Shown here piece by piece: positions 1 to 8,043 of a stretch of DNA of 64,000 nt. Each line of letters starts with the position of its first letter. The first letter of the stretch is position 1. The stretch spans positions 2,852,001 through 2,916,000 of the forward strand of contig NZ_CP197418.1 of NCBI RefSeq assembly GCF_052161655.1, in the 5' to 3' direction. Position numbers and translations under genes: made by a program. The DNA comes from Novipirellula sp052161655. GTDB lineage: Bacteria > Planctomycetota > Planctomycetia > Pirellulales > Pirellulaceae. The notes beneath the pieces were generated by a model. It had not been told where the DNA came from, did not search any database, and worked only from the letters and a program-made list of their open reading frames with translations.

Positions 1-196
1 TGAACACATTGACAAATGCCGATTGCAATACGCAAACGGTTGGAACAGCTTGAATGAATGTCAATTTCAGATCGCTGGCACGATGGCTCGGAGTCATCGT
101 GCCAGCGTCAAACGTCCAAGCAAGGCGCTGTATCCGAACGTCGCTAGACCACAACATGTCGTCAACAATATTTTTGAACTCATGGAGAATGTAACA

Positions 197-880
197 ATGG
201 CCAATCAAACGCAAACACGACCAAGTGACAATCCAACTTTATCCCAATCGCTCGACGATAGGGCTGCAGCCAACGCGGAAAAATCTTCGGACGAGGTTAA
301 CAAAGCATACGCCGCAGGCATCGAGGCGGCCCGGGCAACCGGCATCGCGAAGTCTGCGAAACAGGTCGGTGATGCCGCAATCGACGCCCAGCTATCGGGC
401 TGGGATGGCGAGAGTGTCAAACTAAGCGGACTTTGGCAAGACGGGCCGATCGTGCTGATGTGGTACCGGGGAGGCTGGTGTCCCTACTGCAACCTTCAGC
501 TTCGTGCCATGCAGCAGAGCATGGACAAGATCAAAAGCGCCGGGGCAAAACTGGTCGTATTGACTCCAGAGTTGCCCGAGAAGGCCAAAGAAACGGCGGA
601 TGCGAATGACTTGGACATGGTCGCGCTGCATGACAAGAACAACATGGTCGCGCGAAAGTACGGCATCGTCTTTCAATTGGCGGAACAAATCATTCCTGCG
701 TATCGCGACAAGATAAAATTGGCCGAATTCAATGGTAACGACGCAATGGAGCTGCCTCTTGCGGCGACGTACGTCATCGACAAATCCGGCAAAATTACTT
801 ACGCCTTTCTCGATGCGGACTACAAGAAACGAGCCGAACCAGCGGATGTTGTCGAAGCTGTTAGAGCCGCCGCAAAATAG
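197..880 (+). CDS. Peroxiredoxin-like (AhpC/TSA fold) protein
   Basis: This 227-residue protein has a thioredoxin fold of the AhpC/TSA type. The segment VLMWYRGGWCPYCNLQLRAM, about 90 residues in, carries a CPYC motif after the usual hydrophobic strand, as in peroxiredoxin-like proteins that reduce peroxides or disulfides. No signal peptide is visible, so it is probably cytosolic. The open frame extends upstream to 23, but I prefer the ATG at 197 because GGAG sits about nine bases before it and the upstream residues look non-coding. An ATG at 182 is an alternative. It is the first of several stress-type genes in this part of the window. The exact substrate cannot be read from the sequence. 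Confidence 0.85.
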   Translation: MANQTQTRPSDNPTLSQSLDDRAAANAEKSSDEVNKAYAAGIEAARATGIAKSAKQVGDAAIDAQLSGWDGESVKLSGLWQDGPIVLMWYRGGWCPYCNLQLRAMQQSMDKIKSAGAKLVVLTPELPEKAKETADANDLDMVALHDKNNMVARKYGIVFQLAEQIIPAYRDKIKLAEFNGNDAMELPLAATYVIDKSGKITYAFLDADYKKRAEPADVVEAVRAAAK

Positions 881-888
881 TTTTCGCG

Positions 889-1116
889 TCAAACTACCAG
901 CCCTGCGACTTTTGATACCAACGGCAAGTGCCGGAACACATACTTGAGCGGCTTTCCTGATTCGTCGTAAACCTGTCGAAGCACGTCTTGCAACCGACCA
1001 CAGTCGGGACACGCGTAGTCGCCATACTCCACAACGGCGACTTGCGCATTAGGATCACCGATGATGTGATCGTCGGGATGCTTTATCGCTTGTGGGAGTT
1101 GGCCATTCATGTTCAA
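889..1116 (-). pseudogene. N-terminal fragment of a DsbA-like thioredoxin protein
   Basis: The 75-residue product begins like DsbA-family (Thioredoxin_4) proteins: a GDPNAQVAVVEYGDYACPDC segment with the CPDC redox motif, then YVFRHLPLVSK. Family members are around 170 residues or more, and the homology stops just after the RHLPL motif with an unrelated VAGLVV tail. It therefore looks like a 5' remnant. DsbA-like domains of this kind are often fused to or found beside NhaA antiporters, and an nhaA gene lies 3 kb away, so the two may once have been linked. That link is inference. It runs convergent to the peroxiredoxin-like gene. Confidence 0.6.
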
Positions 1117-1667
1117 GTCATCCCTGTCGCAGTGCAGTCAGGCGTTCACCAATTCATCATGGCAGAGTCCACCATCACCTAAGAATCGAGTTGCGGATGC
1201 GGATGGATTCAGCGGAATCGATCGTTGTGGATCGTTTCAATTAACATGCGTGCTGGGACGCAGGCCGGGTTGAGTCGGTCACGCCGACATCGAAAAATCA
1301 CTGAGAATTCGCATTGTTGGGCAAGTCGAAGTTGTCGTGTATCGAGGCTTCACCGAAATTTGCGTGGCGGAATTAGCCACTCCTGTCATAAGTGGGCAAA
1401 AATATGTGAAGGCAAAAACTAAGGTCGTAGAAATACAGGTTCGTCGTGAATAACGGATTTTCCCTTCCACGCGTTGTAGAATCTTTTTGCCCAGCAAAAT
1501 TTTTGGCTAAATTCCGTCACCAAACATCTGGTGCAAAGCAAGCAATGGTGGAATCCGCCATCTCGGTATCAGCGCACACTCGATGGGGCGAACCACTTAC
1601 TAGGAATACAATTAGACATTAGGAAAGCGACCACAATGAAACCAATAAGCTAACGGAGACGATCGTC
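1117..1667. other. Gene-poor stretch, one short palindrome
   Basis: I see no convincing coding region here; the short open frames lack ribosome binding sites and recognisable motifs. The only structure is the 17-base palindrome-like motif ATGGTGGAATCCGCCAT at 1545-1561, which recurs in variant form at 5407-5423 and 63709-63725. The promoter of the following SpoIIAA-like gene presumably lies at the right-hand end. Confidence 0.5.
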
Positions 1668-2057
1668 ATGACAGTCAATTTGCATGCGGAAGCTAATGGC
1701 AAGCTTTTAATTCTGAAGCTTAGCGGCAAGCTCAAGAAGGAAGACTACGCGCACTTCACACCCGAGGTAGAGCAAGCCGTCAAAAAGCATGGCAAGATTC
1801 GTATGCTTGTAGAAATGCATGACTTCCATGGATGGACTCTCGGAGCTGTATGGGAGGATATCAAATTCGACGTCCATCACTATTCCCACATCGAACGACT
1901 CGCTTTTGTTGGAGACAAGAAGTGGGAGGCGGGGATGGCCACATTTTGCAAGCCGTTCACCGCCGCGACGGTGCGATACTTTGATGAGACCAAATCGGAT
2001 GCGGCATCGTTGTGGATTCACGAAGGCGTCGTGTCAGCGAGTCAGACGACGTGTTGA
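1668..2057 (+). CDS. SpoIIAA/STAS-like protein (DUF3478 type)
   Basis: The 129-residue protein matches the SpoIIAA-like STAS fold: an N-terminal strand LLILKLSGKLKKEDYAHF, a central IRMLVEMHDFHGW strand, and the typical IERLAFVGDKKWEAGM and AATVRYFDETKSDAASLWI segments near the C-terminus. This family is widespread in planctomycetes and proteobacteria, often near stress genes, and its molecular role is not established. GGAG at 1655-1658 precedes the ATG at good spacing. A second, more divergent paralogue is encoded at 9451-9870. Confidence 0.85.
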   Translation: MTVNLHAEANGKLLILKLSGKLKKEDYAHFTPEVEQAVKKHGKIRMLVEMHDFHGWTLGAVWEDIKFDVHHYSHIERLAFVGDKKWEAGMATFCKPFTAATVRYFDETKSDAASLWIHEGVVSASQTTC

Positions 2058-2124
2058 TGATTGCAAAGACGTTGCACCGTGCTACGTGCGTCGAGTCAAC
2101 TCAGCTTAAACAAGGAGTGATGAA

Positions 2125-2382
2125 ATGAAGATATTTGGTGCGCTATTGCTGTTGATGGTCTTGGTTGGAGGCTTTGGCTTCTATCGAGGTTGGTTTTCGA
2201 TGTCAACCCAAAGTGGCGATGTTGAGAATAGCAAGGTCAATGTCAACTTGACGGTGGACCCAAACAAAATGGAAGCGGATGCAGATGCCGTGAAAGATAA
2301 GGTCCACGAACTGACGGGCGAAGCCAAAGCCAAGACGGAAGAACTTGATCAGCAATCGACAGAGACGTTGAATACGGAGTGA
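2125..2382 (+). CDS. Small single-pass membrane protein
   Basis: The 85-residue protein starts with MKIFGALLLLMVLVGGFGFY, one transmembrane helix, then a hydrophilic charged tail rich in Asp, Glu and Lys (for example VKDKVHELTGEAKAKTEEL) that may form a helix or short coiled coil. AAGGAG precedes the ATG at ideal spacing, which supports the gene. I do not recognise the family. It lies in the same direction and close to the SpoIIAA-like and DUF3309 genes, suggesting a small envelope-stress operon. Confidence 0.7.
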   Translation: MKIFGALLLLMVLVGGFGFYRGWFSMSTQSGDVENSKVNVNLTVDPNKMEADADAVKDKVHELTGEAKAKTEELDQQSTETLNTE

Positions 2383-2466
2383 TGACTAGAGACCACTACG
2401 ATGGCGAGAAGGCGATTTGCTTTTGCCAGTATGAGACAAGATACGTTGATTCTTTAGGAGATGAAA

Positions 2467-2628
2467 ATGTTAGGCACAATCTTACTCGTGATTTTGATTT
2501 TAGTGCTTCTGGGAGCAGTGCCCACATGGCCGCACAGTCGAGGTTGGGGCTACGGCCCGAGCGGCGTTTTGGGATTGGTCGTCGTCATCCTGCTAGTACT
2601 ACTACTAATGGGACGTCTGCCGTTTTGA
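2467..2628 (+). CDS. DUF3309 small hydrophobic protein
   Basis: This 53-residue protein begins MLGTILLVILILVLLGAVP, continues TWPHSRGWGYGPSGVLGLVV and ends in a second hydrophobic helix and MGRLPF. That is the full pattern of the DUF3309 family: two membrane helices around a Trp/Gly-rich loop with the conserved GWGYGPSG. AGGAG at 2456-2460 gives a strong ribosome binding site. The function of the family is unknown; members are often near stress or membrane genes. A longer frame across 2379-2687 on the same strand is a shadow. Confidence 0.85.
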   Translation: MLGTILLVILILVLLGAVPTWPHSRGWGYGPSGVLGLVVVILLVLLLMGRLPF

Positions 2629-2814
2629 TGGTCACTCCAAAAAGTCATTGGCTGAACCGGACCAAGCTGCGGAAGTTAGCCTGCTGATGGACTGGCGTGA
2701 ACAACTCGGTGGTATTGAGTGCTTGGCGGCAGTACACGATGGCAAGTGCGTCACCATGAGAGTACTCAATGTGAACTTCAATGATTCAGATGAAACCCAG
2801 TCTAAGGAACCCCC

Positions 2815-3201
2815 ATGCTCATCAAGCTAACCAGTGACAAATCGGTCACCGACGCCGCTGCCGCTTTGCAGCTCGCTGTTACCGCCAATCATTTTGGAGT
2901 CATGCAAGTCCACAATCTGCAAGAAACGATGCAGAAAAAGGGCGTGGAATTCAGTCACGAGTGTTTGATTTTTGAGGTCTGCCAGCCGCAACAAGCTAAG
3001 AAAGTACTCGATGCCAATATGAGCGTTTGCACTGCTTTACCCTGTCGCATCTCGATCTACGAAGAAGGCGGCAAAACGACATTGGCAACGCTCAAACCAA
3101 CCACACTGCTGGCAATGTTCGACTCCCCCAAATTGAAAGATGTTGCGCAGGAAGTGGAAGACACGTTGGTTCAGATCATGAAGGATGCAGCGACAGGGTA
3201 G
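2815..3201 (+). CDS. DUF302 domain protein
   Basis: The 128-residue protein fits DUF302: a VTDAAAALQLAVTANHFGVM segment near the start, VHNLQETMQKKGVEF, then LIFEVCQPQQAKKVLDANM and ALPCRISIYEEGG, the usual order of a hydrophobic strand, a Cys-X-Pro region and a basic nucleotide- or metal-like loop. No signal peptide is visible. An AAGGA lies shortly upstream of the ATG. The end overlaps the start of a truncated hydrolase frame. The role of DUF302 is not established. Confidence 0.85.
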   Translation: MLIKLTSDKSVTDAAAALQLAVTANHFGVMQVHNLQETMQKKGVEFSHECLIFEVCQPQQAKKVLDANMSVCTALPCRISIYEEGGKTTLATLKPTTLLAMFDSPKLKDVAQEVEDTLVQIMKDAATG

Positions 3202-3667
3202 TGTCGCCTACGACAGTTGGCCCGTTGATGAAATGCTCGCTTTGGGCCATCCTCGCAATGCGAAGATGAAGCCCGAGGAGATGAAGGAGCTATTGGAAAA
3301 GGCTTTTGAATTCGGTTTGTCACGCCCTGAAAGACTGACAGACGAGTTTCGTGAAGGAATCATGGCGCCTTATCTGGAGCCGGAAGGAATTGTCAGCATG
3401 GTGCGCAATGCGGCCAGCCTGAATACCAACCACACCACCCCGTTGACCGGCCGATTGAGCCGGATGTCACAACCGACTCTGATGCTGTGGGGCGTAGACG
3501 ATCGTTGGCAACCAGTTTCGACCGCCGAACGATTGGTCAAGGACATGCCCAATGCAAAATTGCACGCGATAAAAAACTGTTCGCATTGGGTGCCACAGGA
3601 CGCTCCCGAGGAATTCACAACCGCAATCCTCGACTTTTTGAACCAGTTCAAGCAAGGCGATTCGTGA
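3185..3667 (+). pseudogene. C-terminal fragment of an alpha/beta hydrolase
   Basis: The readable homology is only the C-terminal half of an alpha/beta hydrolase: a cap region (LSRPERLTDEFREGIMAPYL), then PTLMLWGVDDRWQPVSTAERL with the catalytic acid region and NCSHWVPQDAPEEF with the catalytic histidine. The nucleophile elbow and the oxyanion half are absent because the frame starts inside the preceding DUF302 gene. A product lacking the serine could not be an active hydrolase, so I treat it as a remnant. It may have been fused or joined to DUF302 by a deletion. Confidence 0.7.
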
Positions 3668-3895
3668 AATTCGAGAGTGCGCTGAAGACGCTGATACGCG
3701 GGACGGACAATCGTGTTTTTCACCGGTTAATGCGGCGAATCGGCGACACACACACGCTCAGGTCGCTTCGGGGCGAGCCATTGGCAAGATTGTGTGAAGG
3801 ACGACTCGTAAGCAATGTCGAACCTTCATGCCAGCGGGACAGGCTCACGGTCTGTCTCACATTTACTTCGGAAAGAGATCCAATGGATAAAGAAA

Positions 3896-3958
3896 ATGAG
3901 CATCGCCGTCATCAAGCCACATGAGATTGCCGAACTGATCAAGAAGGGGCTTCGGTAG
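3896..3958 (+). pseudogene. Possible N-terminal stub of a rhodanese-like gene
   Basis: A 20-residue open frame, MSIAVIKPHEIAELIKKGLR, ends six bases before the NhaA start. The I-x-P-x-E-I-A-E-L-I pattern is how rhodanese-domain proteins commonly begin, but the frame stops before any catalytic loop. It could be a remnant whose 3' part was lost when nhaA arrived, or a leader peptide of nhaA. Both readings are tentative. Confidence 0.3.
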
Positions 3959-3964
3959 CAAGCT

Positions 3965-5341
3965 ATGCCTCAAGATCCTTCGCGCGATTTCAACTCGTCA
4001 ACCGATCAACCTGAAGCGCCGATCGAGAAAATCCTTGGGCCATTTCAGCGATTCCTTCGGGCGCAGGCCACGAGTGGGATTCTGCTGCTTGGCGTCACGG
4101 TCGTCGCCCTTGTTTGGGCCAACTCGCCATGGGCGGAAAGTTACCACGATCTGTGGCATCTCAAGTTCGAGATCAGCCTGGCAGGATTCTCTCTTTCGGA
4201 ATCGCTTCATTGGTGGATTAACGACGCGTTGATGGCCGCATTCTTTTTTCTGGTCGGTTTGGAAATCAAACGCGAGATACTTGTGGGCGAGTTGTCGTCT
4301 CGCGACAAAGCGGCCTTGCCCCTTGCCGCGGCGATCGGTGGGATGATCGTCCCTGCGATCCTGTTCTCCATTTTCAATTTTGGGGGAGACGGACAAAGCG
4401 GCTGGGGTGTGCCGATGGCCACCGATATCGCTTTCGCGATTGGTGTGCTTGCTCTGCTGGGGGATCGCGTTGCTTTGTCCGCGAAGGTGTTTCTTACGGC
4501 GCTCGCCATCGTTGACGACATCGGCGCCTCGATGGTCATTGCGTTGTTTTACACCGATGACTTGTCGTGGTGGAGCTTGGTTTTTGCTGCCTGCTTTTTC
4601 CTTGCCATGCTGATCGCGAATCGAGCGGGTATTCGTAGCCCGCTCGTGTTCTTTCTGCTTGGATTGGGGGTGTGGTTTGGTTTCCTTCAATCGGGTGTGC
4701 ATCCCACGCTATCGGGCATCATTGGCGCCATGGCAATTCCAGCCAGAGTGCGGATTAACGCCGCGCAATTCTTGCCGCAAAGTCGCGGCTCAATCGAGGT
4801 ATTCGAGCAGGCCGAACCGCCGGAAGAAAACGTTTCTCCCAACTCACTGCAACGCGACGCTCTGCATTCTTTAGAGACGGCGGTTCATCAAGCGGAGACA
4901 CCGCTTCAACGCCTGGAACACATCATGCATCCCTGGGTGCTGTTCGTGATCATGCCACTGTTTGCACTTGCCAATGCGGGAGTCAGCTTTAGTGGCGACC
5001 TCGCGTCCGCATTGATAGATCCCGTCGCGTTGGGCATTATTGTCGGGCTAGTGCTGGGGAAGCCGATCGGGATTGTCGGCTTTTCCTGGTTGGCAGTCCG
5101 GGTGGGTGTGGCGACTCTTCCAAGTGGCGTTTCATGGCGATGGATCACGGGTCTGGCTTGTCTGGCTGGCATTGGTTTTACGATGTCGCTTTTTATCGCC
5201 GGACTTGCGTTTGCTGATGAGGCCCAGCTGACGACAGCAAAGCTGGCAATCCTGTCTGCCTCGGTGGTTGCTGGAGCCGGCGGGTGGCTCATGCTTCGTC
5301 AGCTTAAAAGGTCCGCCGAAGATCGGCTGACGCGACCGTAA
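3965..5341 (+). CDS. nhaA: Na+/H+ antiporter NhaA
   Basis: The 458-residue protein is a NhaA antiporter that exchanges Na+ (or Li+) for protons across the cytoplasmic membrane. Diagnostic segments are FFFLVGLEIKREILVGEL, GWGVPMATDIAFAIGVLALL and LTALAIVDDIGASMVIALFY, where the paired aspartates near residue 183 correspond to the ion-binding D163/D164 of the E. coli protein. About twelve hydrophobic helices are visible. A hydrophilic insertion around residues 270-310 (QAEPPEENVSPNSLQRDAL) separates two helices and is typical of longer homologues. No C-terminal DsbA domain is attached, although a DsbA-like fragment lies about 3 kb upstream. Confidence 0.97.
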   Translation: MPQDPSRDFNSSTDQPEAPIEKILGPFQRFLRAQATSGILLLGVTVVALVWANSPWAESYHDLWHLKFEISLAGFSLSESLHWWINDALMAAFFFLVGLEIKREILVGELSSRDKAALPLAAAIGGMIVPAILFSIFNFGGDGQSGWGVPMATDIAFAIGVLALLGDRVALSAKVFLTALAIVDDIGASMVIALFYTDDLSWWSLVFAACFFLAMLIANRAGIRSPLVFFLLGLGVWFGFLQSGVHPTLSGIIGAMAIPARVRINAAQFLPQSRGSIEVFEQAEPPEENVSPNSLQRDALHSLETAVHQAETPLQRLEHIMHPWVLFVIMPLFALANAGVSFSGDLASALIDPVALGIIVGLVLGKPIGIVGFSWLAVRVGVATLPSGVSWRWITGLACLAGIGFTMSLFIAGLAFADEAQLTTAKLAILSASVVAGAGGWLMLRQLKRSAEDRLTRP

Positions 5342-5652
5342 TATGGATCTGAGGTTTTCACCAGTTTTGAAAATCATCAAAAGAAATCTCTGCCAGGAAT
5401 ACTGGCGTAGTGGAATCCGCCATCCTGCTTTGGTCAATCGCTCAATGGGTGTGGATAGTTCGCGATGTAAAACTGTCTGTATCGCCAGTACGCCAACGCG
5501 AGATCGCGTTGTCCGCGTCCAGGTGCAACGAGTCCAGGTACAGCGAGTCCAGGTAGTTTGATCGGCGGGTCGATTCAAGACACAGCCACCTCAATCGAAA
5601 TCACGTCTCAAGCTGCACCACGCTTGAACAATCCATCAGAAAAAGTTTCGCG
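5342..5652. other. Intergenic region with short repeats before the phosphoketolase operon
   Basis: No coding region is convincing. It contains the palindrome-like motif GTAGTGGAATCCGCCAT (5407-5423) and a 15-base tandem repeat with unit GTCCAGGTRCARCGA, about 2.7 copies, at 5517-5556. The promoter for the downstream operon should lie in the last 100 bases, but I cannot point to clear -35/-10 boxes. Confidence 0.5.
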
Positions 5653-8043
5653 ATGAGCACAATCACCAAAAAACAGGCAAGCAAGCGCACCAAGCATCTC
5701 CTACACAAAATGGATGCCTATTGGCGAGCAGCAAATTATCTGTCGGTTGGGCAGATTTACTTGTATGACAACCCGTTGCTCAAGGAGCCCCTGCAACGAT
5801 CTCATGTCAAGCCGACGCTGCTGGGCCATTGGGGGACCACGCCCGGACAGAACTTTATTTATGTTCATTTGAATCGGGTAATTCAACAGTTCGATTTGAA
5901 CATGATCTATATCTCCGGACCGGGACATGGCGGCCCCGCGATCGTGGGCAATACGTATCTGGAAGGAACTTACAGCGAAGTCTACCCGGAGATCACGCAG
6001 GACGAGGCTGGCATCAAGAAACTGTTCAAACAGTTCTCGTTTCCCGGCGGCATCCCCAGCCACGTCTCTCCCGAATGTCCAGGCTCGATCCACGAAGGTG
6101 GCGAACTCGGCTATTCGCTCAGTCATGCGTTCGGAGCGGTATTTGACAATCCGGATCTGATCGCGGCATGTGTCATCGGCGATGGTGAGGCAGAGACGGG
6201 ACCTTTGGCAACGGCATGGCACTCGAACAAGTTTTTGAATCCGATCACCGATGGAGCCGTACTGCCCATCCTGCATCTGAATGGCTACAAGATCGCGAAC
6301 CCGACAGTCTTTGCACGTATCACTCGCAAGGAACTAAAGCAGTTTCTGAAGGGATGCGGGTGGAAACCCTATTTTGTCGAAGGGGATGAACCCGAAGCGA
6401 TGCACAAGCGGATGGCCGCTGTCATGGATGAAGTAGTTGATGAGATTCGAGAGGTGCAATCCAATGCACGCGAGAATGGCAAGGCATCGCGACCACGCTG
6501 GCCAATGATAGTGCTCAATTCGCCCAAGGGCTGGACGGGACCGAAATTCGTCGACGGCCAACAGATCGAAGGGACATTCCGGTCCCATCAAGTGCCGCTG
6601 CAAATCGACGACGATCACCCTGGACACCTTGAACTGCTCGAAGAATGGTTGACAAGCTATCGGCCAGAAGAACTGTTCGATGAGCACGGGCGACTGATTG
6701 AAGAGCTGGCTGAATTGGCTCCGGTCGGTAAGCGGCGGATGGGAGCGAATCCCCATGCCAATGGTGGTCTGCTGCTGAAGAACCTGGTCATGCCGGACTT
6801 CAGGAATTACGCGGTCGATGTCCCGGATCCCGGTGCGGCCCAAGCGGCGGATACCCATGTTCTGGGCGAGTTCTTTCGCGACATCGCCAAGCTGAATAAA
6901 CAGCAACGTAACTTTCGTATTTTTGGGCCTGATGAAACACTCTCCAATCGTCTCAGCGCCGTCTTTGAAGTGACGGATCGGCAATGGGAAGCTCGCACAC
7001 AAGACAATGACGAGTTTCTTGCCAGTGATGGTCAGGTCATGGAAATGCTCAGCGAGCATCAGTGCGAAGGTTGGTTGGAAGGTTATTTGCTTACCGGAAG
7101 GCACGGGCTTTTCAATTGCTACGAAGCCTTCATTCACATCGTCGATTCGATGTTCAACCAACATGCCAAGTGGCTGAAAGTCACGGCCGGTATTCCATGG
7201 CGCAAAAAGATCGCGTCGCTGAACTATCTACTTGCATCGCACGTCTGGCAACAGGCGCACAACGGTTTCACACATCAAGACCCGGGCTTCATCGACCACG
7301 TCGCAAACAAAAAGGCGTCGATCGTTCGCGTCTATTTGCCGCCTGACGCGAATTGCTTGTTGTCGGTTTGGGATCACTGCCTGCGCAGCCGGGACTATGT
7401 GAATGTCGTCATCGCCGGCAAGTATAAGGCCCCGCAGTGGCTAACGATGGACGAAGCAATTGAGCATTGTACGGCGGGCATCGGCAAGTGGCAGTGGGCG
7501 AGCAACGATGGCGATGCCGAACCTGACGCTGTCTTGGCCTGCTGCGGTGACGTGCCGACACTTGAGACCCTGGCTGCGGTTTCTATCCTGCGCGAACATT
7601 TACCGGAACTCAAAGTGCGCGTGGTAAATGTCGTCGACCTGATGAAGTTGCAACCGGCATCGGAACATCCGCACGGGCTGAGCGATGAAGAGTTCGATGC
7701 CCTATTCACTCGCGACAAGCCGATCATCTTCGCGTTTCACGGCTATCCGTCGCTGGTTCATCAGCTGACCTATCGTCGAAACAATCACCACAATTTGCAT
7801 GTACGTGGCTATAAGGAAGAAGGGACGATCACGACGACGTTCGATATGACGGTGTTGAATGATCTCGATCGTTTTCATTTGGTGATGGATACCATCGACC
7901 GCGTGCCTCAGACCGGCGACAAGGGTGCTCAGTTGAAACAGCAACTCATGGACAAACTGAAGGAACACTCGGCTTACATCCGCGAGGAGGGTCTGGACAT
8001 GCCCGAGATTCTCAACTGGAAGTGGGAGCCGACCCGTGAATAG
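5653..8043 (+). CDS. xfp: Xylulose-5-phosphate/fructose-6-phosphate phosphoketolase
   Basis: The 796-residue length and motifs fit a full phosphoketolase, the thiamine-diphosphate enzyme that cleaves xylulose 5-phosphate or fructose 6-phosphate with phosphate to acetyl phosphate plus an aldose phosphate. Visible signatures include LGHWGTTPGQNFIYVHLNR near residue 57, GPGHGGPA near 91, and the ThDP/Mg motif GDGEAETGPLATAWHSNKF near 176. The C-terminal part carries the substrate and dimer domain ending in RGYKEEGTITTTFDMTVLN. It starts a tightly spaced run of four genes. No acetate kinase gene is present in the window, so the fate of acetyl phosphate is not shown here. Confidence 0.97.
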   Translation: MSTITKKQASKRTKHLLHKMDAYWRAANYLSVGQIYLYDNPLLKEPLQRSHVKPTLLGHWGTTPGQNFIYVHLNRVIQQFDLNMIYISGPGHGGPAIVGNTYLEGTYSEVYPEITQDEAGIKKLFKQFSFPGGIPSHVSPECPGSIHEGGELGYSLSHAFGAVFDNPDLIAACVIGDGEAETGPLATAWHSNKFLNPITDGAVLPILHLNGYKIANPTVFARITRKELKQFLKGCGWKPYFVEGDEPEAMHKRMAAVMDEVVDEIREVQSNARENGKASRPRWPMIVLNSPKGWTGPKFVDGQQIEGTFRSHQVPLQIDDDHPGHLELLEEWLTSYRPEELFDEHGRLIEELAELAPVGKRRMGANPHANGGLLLKNLVMPDFRNYAVDVPDPGAAQAADTHVLGEFFRDIAKLNKQQRNFRIFGPDETLSNRLSAVFEVTDRQWEARTQDNDEFLASDGQVMEMLSEHQCEGWLEGYLLTGRHGLFNCYEAFIHIVDSMFNQHAKWLKVTAGIPWRKKIASLNYLLASHVWQQAHNGFTHQDPGFIDHVANKKASIVRVYLPPDANCLLSVWDHCLRSRDYVNVVIAGKYKAPQWLTMDEAIEHCTAGIGKWQWASNDGDAEPDAVLACCGDVPTLETLAAVSILREHLPELKVRVVNVVDLMKLQPASEHPHGLSDEEFDALFTRDKPIIFAFHGYPSLVHQLTYRRNNHHNLHVRGYKEEGTITTTFDMTVLNDLDRFHLVMDTIDRVPQTGDKGAQLKQQLMDKLKEHSAYIREEGLDMPEILNWKWEPTRE

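Noticed and set aside
422..1012. A 196-residue minus-strand frame opposite the peroxiredoxin-like gene.
   Set aside because: It is the antisense shadow of a gene with clear motifs and has none of its own.
2648..2830. A 60-residue plus-strand frame between DUF3309 and DUF302.
   Set aside because: No family features, and it overlaps the well-supported DUF302 start; a fragment cannot be excluded.
3487..3924. A 145-residue plus-strand frame over the hydrolase remnant.
   Set aside because: Its first part is the other frame of the hydrolase fragment, and the rest is basic and repetitive without domain signals.
5517..5556. The 15-base tandem repeat considered as an operator or CRISPR-like array.
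   Set aside because: Fewer than three copies, no spacers and no cas genes; probably replication slippage.
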